Assembly (NCBI GenBank): GCA_046259385.1
Contig: JBJYWI010000205.1
Coordinates: forward strand, 1-32,639
Length of the DNA: 32,639 nt
Direction of reading: 5' to 3'
Origin: CAVWDI01 sp046259385
GTDB lineage: Bacteria > Chloroflexota > Anaerolineae > Anaerolineales > UBA4823
A program made the position numbers and the translations under genes. Positions 7,475 through 17,026 of this stretch are shown here, piece after piece (position 1 is the first letter of the stretch; each line of letters begins with the position of its first letter). The notes below the pieces were generated by a model. It saw nothing but the letters and a program-made list of their open reading frames with translations. It did no database searches and had not been told where the DNA came from.

Positions 7475-8459
7475 GCTCGATTCGGCCGAAACAAGATTTG
7501 CGCTGGACACCACCCGCAGAGCTGCCGGGCTGGTCCGTAAAATACAGGCCGAGATGGTGGTCGAGTCGCTCACCAAACAGGACAGCTCACCGGTAACTGT
7601 GGCGGATTTTTCATCCCAGGCGCTGGTCGGTTGGTCAATGAGCCGCTGGTTTCCAGATGACCTTCTTGTTGCGGAGGAGGACTCAGCCGATCTATCGGAA
7701 CCCGGTAACGGGGAGCTCCTGGGGCAGGTTGCCCGGTATGTCACCCCGCTTACCGGCGACCCGGATGGTGAGGCGGTTAAAAGGTGGATTGATTACAACC
7801 AGGCTGATGGGGGAAAACGCTTCTGGACTCTCGACCCGATCGACGGCACCAAAGGTTTTCTGCGCGGAGACCAGTATGTGGTCGCCCTGGCGCTCCTGGT
7901 GGATGGGCGGGTTCAGATCGGCGCGCTTGCCTGCCCGAACCTTGCGGGCGGGTGGAAGCCTCAAAAGGGAGGGGTTGGGACCCTTCTGCTGGGGATAAAG
8001 GGGAGGGGCTCCTGGCGGATGGATCTGTGGAACGATTCCGAACTGACGCCGCTGGAAGTTTCCGGGGAGGGGGATCCTGCCCGGGCGATCCTGCTGCGCT
8101 CTTTTGAAGCCGGGCATACCAACCTCGACCAGATAGACTTTTTTGTAAAGGCGCTGGGTGCCAGACCTGAACCGGTTCGGATGGACAGCCAGGCTAAGTA
8201 CGCGCTGCTGGCTTCCGGCGCTGGAGAGATTTATCTGCGCCTGCTTTCCCCCTCCCGACCGGATTACCGCGAGAAGATCTGGGATCAGGCTGCCGGTTCG
8301 CTGATCCTGGAGGAAGCCGGGGGGCGAATCAGCGACCTGGACGGCAAAAAACTCGATTTTTCAAAAGGGCGCCGGCTGGAGGCGAACCGCGGCGTGCTGG
8401 CGACCAACAGCCGCCTGCATGATGCAGCTTTGCAGGCTTTGCGAGAAATCGGAGCCTGA
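7467..8459 (+). CDS. 3'(2'),5'-bisphosphate nucleotidase-like phosphatase (inositol monophosphatase superfamily)
   Basis: The 330 aa product has the metal-binding signatures of the Hal2/SAL1/CysQ branch: DSSPVTVADFSSQ near the N-terminus, DPIDGTKGF (D123, D126) and WDQAAGSLILEEAGG (W272, D273). Members hydrolyse 3'-phosphoadenosine 5'-phosphate, a by-product of sulfate activation; some prefer inositol phosphates or PAPS. SPVTVAD resembles the eukaryotic Hal2/SAL1 group more than E. coli CysQ. I chose GTG 7467, which overlaps the rimO stop and has GGAG 6 bases upstream, instead of an ATG at 7407 deep inside rimO. No sulfate-assimilation gene is nearby, so PAP as the substrate is inferred from family. 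Confidence 0.8.
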   Translation: MFELDSAETRFALDTTRRAAGLVRKIQAEMVVESLTKQDSSPVTVADFSSQALVGWSMSRWFPDDLLVAEEDSADLSEPGNGELLGQVARYVTPLTGDPDGEAVKRWIDYNQADGGKRFWTLDPIDGTKGFLRGDQYVVALALLVDGRVQIGALACPNLAGGWKPQKGGVGTLLLGIKGRGSWRMDLWNDSELTPLEVSGEGDPARAILLRSFEAGHTNLDQIDFFVKALGARPEPVRMDSQAKYALLASGAGEIYLRLLSPSRPDYREKIWDQAAGSLILEEAGGRISDLDGKKLDFSKGRRLEANRGVLATNSRLHDAALQALREIGA

Positions 8460-8485
8460 ATATCTCCAAATCTCCCGGAATTTTT

Positions 8486-10006
8486 ATGTCTACAACTGAC
8501 CGCATAGCTATTTTCCTGAGCCTGCTTGCTGTGGTTGCCGGCTACCTTGTTCACGAAAATATTTTTGAAGGGATGGCTCATCTTGAAGATGAGATGGCTT
8601 ATGTCTGGCAGTCCCAGGCGATCGCCCGGGGAAATATAAAACTGCCGGAACCTCCCGGGGAACGGAGTTTTCTGGTTCCCTTTGTGGTCGATTACAACGG
8701 CACGCGTTTTGGAAAATACCCGCTTGGTTGGCCGCTGGTGCTGGCGATTAGCGAGATTTTGCATGTCAGGTACCTGGTCAACCCGCTACTGGGCGGGCTG
8801 GGGATCTGGTTGACATATTTGCTTGGCAGGCGTTTATTCAGCAGTACGGTTGCCCTTCTGGCGTCAGGATTGACCCTGGCATCCCCTTTCTTCCTGGTGA
8901 ACACCGGCTCGCTTCTATCCCATCCGTTGGGTTTGGTTTTGAGCGCAGGGTTCGTTCTGTTCTGGCTTTCCGCTTTTGGTCCGGGTGAGAGCCGTGCAGG
9001 CTGGAAATCCGCCGTGGGAGCTGCCCTGTGCCTGGGAGCTCTTGGTATGACCCGCCCGCTGACCGCGCTTGCGGTTGGGCTGCCGTTCAGCCTGCATGGG
9101 ATTCATCTGTTTATTATGGGAAATGGGAAAATCCGCCGCAACCTGCTTATGGTCGCCGGAATATTGTCTGTTTTTATTTTGCTGCACTTTGCCTGGCAGT
9201 TCTATTTAACGGGAGACCCGTTTTTAAATCCGTACACCCTGTGGTGGGAATACGACCGGATTGGGTTTGGACCCGGGCACGGGCGCAGGCCAGAGGGGCA
9301 CACCCTCCGGCAGGCCTGGATCAATACCCGCAACAGCCTGAGGGTTGGAAATCAGGATCTTTTTGGCTGGTTGGGATTCTCATGGATATTCATTCCATTT
9401 GGGTTATTTGCGTCGCTGAGGGAAAAAAACTGGCGAGCGCTGCTGGCAGCCAGCGTGTACCCCAGTCTGGTGCTGGTCTACCTCGCGTACTGGATCGGCT
9501 CATCGCTTTTCGGTCCGCGCTACTTTTATGAAGGGCTTTACGGTTTCACCATTATGAGCGCCGCTGGGATCGCTTGGCTGGCGGGCTGGCCGCTGCGCAG
9601 GGACGACCCCTGGCCGGTATATGAAGGCTGGAGACGGGTCAGACCGCTGGCTGTAACCGCGCTGCTAACAGCCCTGGTTGTTTTCAACCTGTTCGCTTAC
9701 TTGCCACCCAGGCTGGACAGAATGCGCGGCCTTTACGGCGTATCCCGCAGCCACCTGGAACCTTTTCTAACCGAGGGGGCTCAGGAACTGGCTCCAGCGT
9801 TGGTGATTGTCCACCCCCAGAAAAAATGGATTGAGTATGGGACGTTGATTGAACTCCAGAACCCCTACCTGGACACGCCGTTTATATTTATCATCACGCG
9901 CGGACCGCAGGTGGATCAGGAAGTTGCAAGGGAGTTTCCCAACCGGGCGGTATTCCATTACTACCAGGACCAACCTTACACTTTATATACCGCTCCGCGC
10001 CCGTGA
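8486..10006 (+). CDS. GT-C fold glycosyltransferase-like integral membrane protein
   Basis: A 506 aa polytopic protein with about ten hydrophobic segments. After the first helix comes HLEDEMAYVWQSQAIARG, an acidic-pair loop in the position where GT-C enzymes (PMT/ArnT/DUF2029 types) carry the catalytic Asp, followed by PLGWPLVLAI and further helices; the C-terminus is a soluble domain of about 110 residues. Enzymes of this fold use lipid-phosphate sugars on the outer face of the membrane. The sugar and acceptor cannot be told. It follows the nucleotidase-like gene by 26 bases and is the last gene of the plus-strand run; its Shine-Dalgarno sequence is weak (GGAA). Confidence 0.65.
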   Translation: MSTTDRIAIFLSLLAVVAGYLVHENIFEGMAHLEDEMAYVWQSQAIARGNIKLPEPPGERSFLVPFVVDYNGTRFGKYPLGWPLVLAISEILHVRYLVNPLLGGLGIWLTYLLGRRLFSSTVALLASGLTLASPFFLVNTGSLLSHPLGLVLSAGFVLFWLSAFGPGESRAGWKSAVGAALCLGALGMTRPLTALAVGLPFSLHGIHLFIMGNGKIRRNLLMVAGILSVFILLHFAWQFYLTGDPFLNPYTLWWEYDRIGFGPGHGRRPEGHTLRQAWINTRNSLRVGNQDLFGWLGFSWIFIPFGLFASLREKNWRALLAASVYPSLVLVYLAYWIGSSLFGPRYFYEGLYGFTIMSAAGIAWLAGWPLRRDDPWPVYEGWRRVRPLAVTALLTALVVFNLFAYLPPRLDRMRGLYGVSRSHLEPFLTEGAQELAPALVIVHPQKKWIEYGTLIELQNPYLDTPFIFIITRGPQVDQEVAREFPNRAVFHYYQDQPYTLYTAPRP

Positions 10007-10266
10007 GTGCCAGAATGGATCCCCGGGATCTGGCACAGAGCCTCGAAAGTGCTGAAATCCCACAGCCTGTGACCGGTACACCCTCCGGGTTTTAATATCA
10101 ATATACCCGATTTTAAGCCGGCCAACTTGTACCGCTAGTGTTTTACGTCTGGAATTGTGCAGGTGCTTGCAGCATCCCGTTTATGGGTGAACCGTTATTT
10201 TTACGGGTGTGGCGGCGGTGGTTCCGCAGTCGGGTCGTTTGGATTAGCCGGATTGATATTGTTCGC
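10007..10266. other. Intergenic region between convergent genes
   Basis: No gene is supported. TGCCAGA at 10008-10014 pairs with TCTGGCA at 10029-10035 right after the glycosyltransferase stop, but no T-run follows. Short complementary blocks (ACCGT and ACGGGT) lie near 10191-10208. One or more of these may help end the two converging transcripts; none is a textbook terminator. Confidence 0.35.
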
Positions 10267-10959
10267 TTATTTCTTAACCTTACTATTTAAAATTAGATTT
10301 CTATTATTAAATTGCAGCAGCAGCTCTCCTAGGGATAACTCCTCCAGCGATTCCAGGCGCAAATCAGCCTGTCCGGTTTTTAGCCTGCTGGTGAGCTTAT
10401 TCGGTATCCATACGCAGAAAGCCCCGGCTTTTTTAGCGGCTGACACCCCGATGACTGAATCTTCGAAAACGACCGCCTGTTCAGGGCGTACGCCCAGGTC
10501 TGAAAGTACGAGCTGGAATAACTCGGGGTCGGGTTTGGTTCGGAGCACATCATCAGCCCCTTTTATGCTGTTGAAATAGCCAATCAGGCCCAGCCTTTCT
10601 AAGTGCCAGGTTACCCAGTCACACCTGGAACTGGAAGCCAGGCCGATTTTTAAACCCAGTTTCCTGGCGTCTTCTAAATAGTTGATCACTCCCGGCATAA
10701 CGTCCCGCTTCAGAACCAGTTCCATCTCCCGTTTATGATGGCGGTCGAAAATTTCCTGGCGCGGCAGGGGTCTGCCGGTCTGCCTTTCCAGTTCTCCGAA
10801 TGGGTCGAAAGCCTCCTCGGTTGTACCGATATTCTTTGACCACATCTCAAAAGTTAGATCACACTCGAAGTCCCGGTAGATCTCCTGCCAGGATATGTAG
10901 ACAGGTTCCTCGGTCTCCAGGATAAGCCCGTCAAAATCAAATATCAGTGCCTTTATCAT
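10267..10959 (-). CDS. HAD-superfamily hydrolase (beta-phosphoglucomutase-like)
   Basis: The 230 aa product opens with motif I (MIKALIFDFDGLILETE), followed by a helical cap, motif II (LASSSRCDW), motif III Lys (RTKPDPELF) and motif IV (VVFEDSVIGVSAAKKAG). This is the CbbY/phosphoglucomutase-like group of sugar-phosphate phosphatases and mutases. Substrate specificity cannot be read from sequence. The ATG at 10959 lies 28 bases after the metH stop; longer reading upstream would overlap metH without homology. It is the last gene of the dnaX-recR-metH run. No Shine-Dalgarno sequence is visible. Confidence 0.85.
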   Translation of the reverse strand: MIKALIFDFDGLILETEEPVYISWQEIYRDFECDLTFEMWSKNIGTTEEAFDPFGELERQTGRPLPRQEIFDRHHKREMELVLKRDVMPGVINYLEDARKLGLKIGLASSSRCDWVTWHLERLGLIGYFNSIKGADDVLRTKPDPELFQLVLSDLGVRPEQAVVFEDSVIGVSAAKKAGAFCVWIPNKLTSRLKTGQADLRLESLEELSLGELLLQFNNRNLILNSKVKK

Positions 10960-10987
10960 TTTAATTGTTGTGAGTTTCTGGACGCGC

Positions 10988-13900
10988 TTATTTAACCAGT
11001 TGTTCAATCCGGCTGACGCCGGTGTTGAAATATCTGGCGTCTGGATGGTGCAGGATGATCGCGGCGGTCGATTGCTCCGGAACAAGTTGGTAAGCGCTGG
11101 TCAGGTCCATACCGAGTTCCTTTTCAGCGGGCAGAAGTTCAAAAACTTTGCGGTGGTCTTCCAGTTCGGGTATCGCCGGGTATCCCCAGGAATAGCGCTT
11201 GCCCTGCTCCTCCCCGATGCCAAGCTCTCCCCGGATGTGGCGGTGCAGGTATTCCGCGCTTGCTTCAGCTGTCTGTACTGCCAGCCCGTGGGTGTAATAG
11301 GCATCCGAATACTTTCCCTCCGCTTCGAGCTGGTCGAATCGGTCTGTGGCTTCCTGACCGACAGTTACAACCTGGAAAGCAACAAAGTCCATCCGCTTTG
11401 AGCTGGTTGGCTCGAAGTAGTCCGCCAGGCAGAGACTCTCTCCAGAAGCCTGGCGAGGAAAAGTGAAGCGGACGATTTCGACCGGTCTGGTGCCGTTGAG
11501 TGTTTCGGGGTCGTAAATAACCAGATCCTCACCATTGGATTGGGCTGGCCAGTATCCATAAACACCCTGCGGTACCAGCCATCCCCCATTGAGAGCCTCC
11601 TTCTGCATGCTTTCCAACCTGGCTTCAAACTCAGCCTCCAGCCGCTGCCACTCTTCGCCGCGCGCATTTTTTGCGCCCCACGATAACCGGAACAGTTCGT
11701 TCTTTGAAAGGTGCTTGAAAACAATTTCCAGCGGCATCTCGCGCACGACCCGCGCCCCCCAGAACGGCGGCTGTGGGATCGAGGGTGCCTCCCGGACCGC
11801 GGATCTGGTGCCGGGAAGTGCGGCGGCTCTGTTTCTGATTTCGTGCTCCATCTCCCTGGCGGCTTTTTCGCCTACTTCTCTCAGGAGCTCCTGGCGTTGC
11901 CCGGGAACCATGAGCCTCTCCATGGTGGCAAGACCTTCGAAAGCGTCCTTGCAGAAAAACACCCCCGGCTGGTAAGGCGCCCCGTCGTCTGTGAACAGGA
12001 TGCGCCACCCGAATCGGCGGTTAATGGCTGCCCCACCGATTAATACCGGGATATTCAGACCCCTCCGGTGCAGTTCATTCACAATCAGCGGCATCTGTTT
12101 GCTGGTGTTGACCAGCAGCGCGCTCAACCCGATCGCGTCCGCGCTTTCCTCGACGGCTCTCGTGATGATCGTTTCTGCAGGAACCTGTTTGCCCAGATCA
12201 ACCACTTCGTACCCGTTATTAGACAGGATTGTCTTCACAAGGTTTTTGCCGATATCATGCACATCGCCGTAAACAGTCGCAATAACAGCTTTCCCTTTGC
12301 TGGTGCCTTCCTGGCGTTCCAGGTAGCTTTCCAGGTGGGAAACTGCCTTTTTCATCGCTTCGGCTGATTGCAGCACAAAGGGCAGGATTAACTCACCAGA
12401 GCCGAACTTATCCCCGACTTCCTTCATGGCGGGCAGTAGGATTGTGTTGAGGATATTTACAGCTGCTTCGTGCCGGGATAAATCCTCCCTTTTTGACATA
12501 ATCTCATCTATATCCGCTTCGAGGTTGTCTTTCCGGCGCTGCAGAATGCGCCAGTGCAGTCGTTCCTCTGGCGCCATCTCCGCAAGCGGATCGCTTTTAA
12601 GCGTCTCGCCGCTGTCTGTCGGCGCTTCTTTGCCTTCAAAATGTTCGATAAACCGCTCCAGGGCGTCCGATTTCCGGTTGAAGATCAGGTTCTCCGCCAA
12701 TTCCCGCTCCACTTTGGGGATTTCGGCGTAGGGGGTGATGTGGGCCGGGTTGACAATCGCCATATCCAGCCCTGCCGAAACCGCATGGTAAAGCATCACG
12801 CTGTTCAACACCGGACGGGCGCTTGGTTTTAAACCAAACGAGACATTGCTGACGCCCAACGATGTGAATACTCCCGGAAGTTCGGACTTTACCAGGCGGA
12901 TGCCTTCGATGGTATCGATCGCCGAGTTGCTGAATTCAACGTCCCCGGTGGCGAGCGTGAAAGTCAATGTGTCAAAAACCAGCCCATCCGGGGGCAGACC
13001 GTGTTCATTAACTGCAATATCGTATATTTTCCGGGCGATCTCCAATTTTCGCCGGGCGCTTTTTGCCATACCCTCTTCATCGATGGTCAGGATGAGCACA
13101 GCCGCGTTGTAGCGGCGTGCCAGATCGAAAACCCGGTCTGCTTTTTTACGCCCGCTCTCGAGGTGGGTTGAGTTTAGCAGGCAGCGCCCGGGTGCAATCC
13201 TGAGGGCGGCTTCCATTACTTCCGGTTCAGTTGTGTCGATCACCAGGGGCGCTTCAACGCCGGTTGCCAGCAGCTTTACGATCCTTCCCATCATCCCGGC
13301 TTCATCGCTGCGTTCGGTCATTGCGACCGAGACATCCAGCGCATGCGCCCCGCCCTCCACCTGTGTGCGGGCGATTTCCAGGATCGCATCGAAATCCTCC
13401 TCCAGGAGCAGGCGTTTAAACTTCCGGCTCCCCTGGGCGTTGCAGCGCTCACCGATCAGGAACGGGGGCGGTTCCTGGCGTATATCCACTGCCCTGGTCG
13501 CGGATGACAGCTGCGCCCGGCGAGTGCCGGGTCGCTTTGGAGCCGGGCGGCGCCTCTCTGGCTGCTCTCCCAGCTTTGCTACGAGCGCCCTAAGGTGCTC
13601 CGGGCTTGTCCCACAGCAGCCGCCCACAACATTTATCCCGTTCTTTTCCACAAAATTAGCCATCGCTTCAGCGTAAGGTTGCGGCCCAAGGGGGTAAACT
13701 GCCTCCCCGTCGATGTTCAGCGGCAGGCCTGCATTGGGGATGCAGGAGACCGGCAGGGTCGCATTTTCTCCCAGGTACTGGATCGGTTCGCGCATGTGCT
13801 CGGGTCCGGTTGAGCAGTTCAGCCCGATCACATCGATTGGCAGCCCTTCCAGAATCGCCAGAGCAGCGGAGATATCGGTGCCAAGCAGCATCCGCCCGGT

Positions 13901-14518
13901 TGTATCCAGGGTGACCTGAACCTGCAGGGGCAGGTAAATGCCGGTCTCTTCATACGCTTTTTGGACTCCAGTGATGGCGGCTTTTACCTCCAGGATATCC
14001 TGGGAGGTCTCGATTAAGATCAGGTCCACGCCTCCTTGAACAAGGCTGGCGGCCTGTTCTTGAAAAATTTCTACCAGTTCTTCAAAACTGATATTTGAAA
14101 GTTCAGGGTCATTGGCGGAGGGCAGTTTGCCGGTCGGTCCGATTGAGCCGGCCGCAAAACGCGGCTGCTGGTCGCGGCTGTATTCATCTGCGAGTTTCCG
14201 GGCAAGTTCTGCGGCAGCCCTGTTTATCTCCCCGACTTTATCTTCCAGATTGTATTCCGCCAGGGTAAGCCTGTTAGCGCGGAATGTATCCGTTTCAATT
14301 ACGTCCACACCCACTTCAAGGAACGAACGGTGCACCTTCTCAACCGCTTTCGGGTAGCTGATGACCAGGTAGTCGTTGCATCCGTTGTACTGTTCGCCGC
14401 CGAAATGCTCCGCCTCCAGGTTCTGGACCTGCAGGTTGGTGCCCATCGCGCCGTCGAATATCAGCACCCGTTCTTCCAGTGCATCCAGGTATCCGCGCTT
14501 GGTATATTTTTTATCCAT
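10988..14518 (-). CDS. metH: Cobalamin-dependent methionine synthase MetH
   Basis: MetH transfers a methyl group from methyltetrahydrofolate to homocysteine through methylcobalamin. All four modules are present in 1176 aa: the homocysteine/zinc domain (1-330; GGCCGTS with C301 and C302, third Cys in GLNCSTG), the pterin-binding domain (about 355-610; LIGERCNAQGSRKFK), the B12 cap and B12 domains (about 645-880; DVHDIGKN with cobalt ligand H754) and the S-adenosylmethionine activation domain (about 925-1176; RYSWGYPAIPELEDH). It is therefore the full-length, reactivatable form and needs cobalamin. ATG 14518 lies two bases after the recR stop. No cobalamin riboswitch is visible upstream, where recR is directly joined. 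Confidence 0.95.
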   Translation of the reverse strand: MDKKYTKRGYLDALEERVLIFDGAMGTNLQVQNLEAEHFGGEQYNGCNDYLVISYPKAVEKVHRSFLEVGVDVIETDTFRANRLTLAEYNLEDKVGEINRAAAELARKLADEYSRDQQPRFAAGSIGPTGKLPSANDPELSNISFEELVEIFQEQAASLVQGGVDLILIETSQDILEVKAAITGVQKAYEETGIYLPLQVQVTLDTTGRMLLGTDISAALAILEGLPIDVIGLNCSTGPEHMREPIQYLGENATLPVSCIPNAGLPLNIDGEAVYPLGPQPYAEAMANFVEKNGINVVGGCCGTSPEHLRALVAKLGEQPERRRPAPKRPGTRRAQLSSATRAVDIRQEPPPFLIGERCNAQGSRKFKRLLLEEDFDAILEIARTQVEGGAHALDVSVAMTERSDEAGMMGRIVKLLATGVEAPLVIDTTEPEVMEAALRIAPGRCLLNSTHLESGRKKADRVFDLARRYNAAVLILTIDEEGMAKSARRKLEIARKIYDIAVNEHGLPPDGLVFDTLTFTLATGDVEFSNSAIDTIEGIRLVKSELPGVFTSLGVSNVSFGLKPSARPVLNSVMLYHAVSAGLDMAIVNPAHITPYAEIPKVERELAENLIFNRKSDALERFIEHFEGKEAPTDSGETLKSDPLAEMAPEERLHWRILQRRKDNLEADIDEIMSKREDLSRHEAAVNILNTILLPAMKEVGDKFGSGELILPFVLQSAEAMKKAVSHLESYLERQEGTSKGKAVIATVYGDVHDIGKNLVKTILSNNGYEVVDLGKQVPAETIITRAVEESADAIGLSALLVNTSKQMPLIVNELHRRGLNIPVLIGGAAINRRFGWRILFTDDGAPYQPGVFFCKDAFEGLATMERLMVPGQRQELLREVGEKAAREMEHEIRNRAAALPGTRSAVREAPSIPQPPFWGARVVREMPLEIVFKHLSKNELFRLSWGAKNARGEEWQRLEAEFEARLESMQKEALNGGWLVPQGVYGYWPAQSNGEDLVIYDPETLNGTRPVEIVRFTFPRQASGESLCLADYFEPTSSKRMDFVAFQVVTVGQEATDRFDQLEAEGKYSDAYYTHGLAVQTAEASAEYLHRHIRGELGIGEEQGKRYSWGYPAIPELEDHRKVFELLPAEKELGMDLTSAYQLVPEQSTAAIILHHPDARYFNTGVSRIEQLVK

Positions 14519-14520
14519 AC

Positions 14521-15126
14521 TTAACCCATGCCCTGCCTGCCGTCCAGGGCTCGTTGGAGCGTGCTCTGGTCGGCGTATTCCAGGTCGCCCCCGATCGGTA
14601 AGCCGCGCGCCAGGCGTGTGATCCTCACTTCGCCTTTCCCAAGCTGCTGGTGGATATATGCTGCGGTGTAATCCCCCTCCATGCTCGGGTTGGTAGCCAG
14701 GATGATTTCTGTAATTCCTCCAGACCTGACGCGGTTGAACAGTTCCTGCATCCTCAAGTCTTCAGGTCCGATGCCTTCGATCGGGGAGAGGGCGCCGTGC
14801 AGAACGTGATAGCATCCTGAGTAACTGCCGGTTCTTTCCAGGGCGAGCACGTCCAGCGGCTCTTCAACAACGCAGATGGTGCTCTTATCCCTCTCAGGGC
14901 TGGAGCAGATTTCGCATTCCGTTCGACCCGAGGCGGTGATGTTGAAGCAGGTCTGGCAAAGCGCTGTACCTGACTTGATTTCCATAAGCGATTCAGCCAG
15001 GTCTTTTGCCAGGTCGTCAGTCGAACGCAGCAGGTAAAAGGTCAGCCTTGAAGCGGTTTTTGGACCGATCCCCGGCAGGCGTGAAAGGTTGTTTATCAGA
15101 TTTTTGATCGGATCTGGCAGCGTCAT
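14521..15126 (-). CDS. recR: Recombination protein RecR
   Basis: RecR forms a ring-shaped DNA clamp that works with RecO and RecF in gap repair. The 201 aa product has the helix-hairpin-helix segment (LPGIGPKTASRL), a four-cysteine zinc finger (C57, C60, C71, C74) and a Toprim domain (ICVVEEPLDVLALE...ILATNPSMEGDYTA). Length is standard. The ATG at 15126 directly abuts the ybaB stop TAA. The dnaX-ybaB-recR order is a widely conserved bacterial cluster. Confidence 0.95.
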   Translation of the reverse strand: MTLPDPIKNLINNLSRLPGIGPKTASRLTFYLLRSTDDLAKDLAESLMEIKSGTALCQTCFNITASGRTECEICSSPERDKSTICVVEEPLDVLALERTGSYSGCYHVLHGALSPIEGIGPEDLRMQELFNRVRSGGITEIILATNPSMEGDYTAAYIHQQLGKGEVRITRLARGLPIGGDLEYADQSTLQRALDGRQGMG

Positions 15127-15450
15127 TTAAAAAGGCAGCCCACCAGCCAGGGGACCGAGCTTTTCGGCAGCCATCTGGCGCGATTTTTCAAGGGCGCTGT
15201 TGAACGCGGTCAGGATCATGTCCTGCATCATTTCTGCGTCCGCCTCCTGCAGCACTTCAGGGTCTATCTCAACCGCGCGGCATCTCTGGTCGCCGGTTAC
15301 GGTTATTTTGACTGCGCCGCCTCCGGCACTGGCGGACACGGTTTCCTCAGCAAGCTGGGCTTGGGCTAGTTCGACCTGCTCCTGCAGTTTTTGAATCTGG
15401 CCCATCATGTTCATACCTTTTGGCGCTTTATTTCCTTTGCCTTTTGCCAT
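15127..15450 (-). CDS. ybaB: YbaB/EbfC-family nucleoid-associated protein
   Basis: A small (107 aa) DNA-binding dimer found beside recR in many bacteria. Typical family sequence is seen: MNMMGQIQKLQEQVELAQAQLAEETVSASAGGGAVKITVTGDQ and the C-terminal helix MILTAFNSALEKSRQMAAEKLG. The start is ATG 15450, which has an excellent Shine-Dalgarno sequence (GGAGGA, 5 bases away) lying in the dnaX-ybaB junction; an upstream ATG at 15492 would lie inside dnaX. Coupling with dnaX is likely (13-base gap). Confidence 0.92.
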   Translation of the reverse strand: MAKGKGNKAPKGMNMMGQIQKLQEQVELAQAQLAEETVSASAGGGAVKITVTGDQRCRAVEIDPEVLQEADAEMMQDMILTAFNSALEKSRQMAAEKLGPLAGGLPF

Positions 15451-15463
15451 CAATTCCTCCGGT

Positions 15464-17014
15464 TCATTGGATGTCGACGATCTCACCGCCAAGATCGCGC
15501 AGAGCGGTCGCGACTACTCCGTCCCGGTCGACCTCCGGCGGGATATTATCTATCTGGCTGGCGTCCACAATACAGCGGATGCTCAATTCCCTCTGGAACA
15601 TATTTTGCAGCGCCTGCTGGACAATTTCAATTTTGCCCTCGTTCTCCATCTTGCTCTTTAATACCTGGGAGGCGAAGCAGAGCACCAGCTGGTTGCCCTT
15701 GATATAGCGCGACCTGGTAGAGTTCAGCAGGCCGTATGTGCTTGAATCTGTGTTACGCACCTGGGCAAGAATTTCCCCCCAAGCCTGGTTCAGTGAATGC
15801 GATGATTTACGGTCGTCTGGGCTTAGATTGGCGTCCGGAGCGGGCGGCTGGTGCACCTTTCGAGCTTTTTTCGAAGAGGCTGGTCTGGGGGTTTCAGGGG
15901 TGGGTATCGTTGGGGAGGTTTTTTCCGGTGAAGTCCTGGGTTCAATTGATTCAAAAAGCGCCATCTCCAGTCCAAGGGATGGCTGCCAGGTGCTGCGTGT
16001 CTCAGTCGCGGCAGCGTTAAAAGCCCGAATGGTGTCTAACAGGCGCTGCTTATTCTTGAATTTTTTCGCCTGTTGTTCCATTAATTCTTTTATTTCTGAG
16101 GTCTCTTCAACCAAGTTGTTATCACCGGTTTTTATCAGCAGTATGTTGCGCAGGTGATCTACAATCTGGCGTGCGAACTGGCGCGGGTCGCTTCCCGAAT
16201 CAAGGGTTGCATGGATCAATTCCAGTCCTCCGGCGGCGTCCTTTGAAAGGATCAGGTCCGCCAGTTCCAGGACAGCCTGGGATGTCACCGTACCGAGCAC
16301 ATCCTGGGCGATATCAAGCGTGATTTTCTTCCCGGTTGAAGAAAGCTGGTCGAGCAGCGAGATTGCATCCCGCATTGAACCGGTCGCCTGGCGCGCCACC
16401 AGATCCAGCGCGCTTTCTTCGGCTTCCAATCCTTCTTCTTGGGCGATCCGGGTCAATTGGGTTTTTATTTCATTAACGGGTATCCGCCTGAATTCGTGCC
16501 TCTGGCAGCGGGAAATGACCGTAGCCGGGATTTTATGCGCTTCGGTGGTCGCCAGAACAAAGATGGCGTAATTTGGGGGCTCTTCCAGGGTTTTAAGCAG
16601 CGCGTTGAACGCCGCGGTGGAAAGCATGTGTACTTCATCAATAATATAGACTTTGTACTCGCCCCGGTTTGGGCGGTAATTAATTTTCTCCCGCAGGTCG
16701 CGCACATCGTCAACGCTGGTGTTTGAAGCCGCGTCGATTTCTATCAGGTCGATGTAATTCCCGGCGCTGATTTCGATGCAGTGCTGGCATTCCCCGCACG
16801 GGCGCTGGTCGAACTTCTCTTTTTCGCAGTTGACCGTCTTTGCCAGCAGGCGGGCTGTGGTGGTCTTTCCGGTGCCGCGCGGACCGGCGAATAGGTAGGC
16901 GTGGTTGTAGCGTCCCGCTTTGAGGGCGTTCATCAGGGTCTGTACAACATGCTGCTGCCCGACGATGTCGTCCCAGTTCTGCGGGCGCCATTTTCGGTAT
17001 AGTGCCTGTGCCAT
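15464..17014 (-). CDS. dnaX: DNA polymerase III subunits gamma/tau
   Basis: DnaX is the ATPase of the clamp loader. The 516 aa product has Walker A GPRGTGKT (44-51), zinc cysteines C63, C73, C76 and C79, Walker B IIDEVHML, sensor/SRC motif ATVISRCQRHEF, and domain III to about residue 360, then a short Pro/Thr-rich linker and a C-terminal tau-like domain. At codons 382-383 (15866-15871) there is an A6-G run in this linker; slippage there in either direction would meet a stop within about 20 codons and yield a gamma-sized product. The gene begins 12 bases after the DUF1992 stop, without a clear Shine-Dalgarno sequence. Confidence 0.94.
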   Translation of the reverse strand: MAQALYRKWRPQNWDDIVGQQHVVQTLMNALKAGRYNHAYLFAGPRGTGKTTTARLLAKTVNCEKEKFDQRPCGECQHCIEISAGNYIDLIEIDAASNTSVDDVRDLREKINYRPNRGEYKVYIIDEVHMLSTAAFNALLKTLEEPPNYAIFVLATTEAHKIPATVISRCQRHEFRRIPVNEIKTQLTRIAQEEGLEAEESALDLVARQATGSMRDAISLLDQLSSTGKKITLDIAQDVLGTVTSQAVLELADLILSKDAAGGLELIHATLDSGSDPRQFARQIVDHLRNILLIKTGDNNLVEETSEIKELMEQQAKKFKNKQRLLDTIRAFNAAATETRSTWQPSLGLEMALFESIEPRTSPEKTSPTIPTPETPRPASSKKARKVHQPPAPDANLSPDDRKSSHSLNQAWGEILAQVRNTDSSTYGLLNSTRSRYIKGNQLVLCFASQVLKSKMENEGKIEIVQQALQNMFQRELSIRCIVDASQIDNIPPEVDRDGVVATALRDLGGEIVDIQ

Positions 17015-17026
17015 GGCTAGAGTTTA

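Noticed and set aside
10008..10035. Terminator after the glycosyltransferase gene
   Set aside because: The TGCCAGA/TCTGGCA stem is short, with a 14-base loop and no T-run, so it is recorded only as an inverted repeat.
14519..15130. Cobalamin or SAM riboswitch controlling metH
   Set aside because: metH starts two bases after recR inside a compact gene run, so there is no room for a riboswitch directly upstream, and no B12-box-like sequence was seen.
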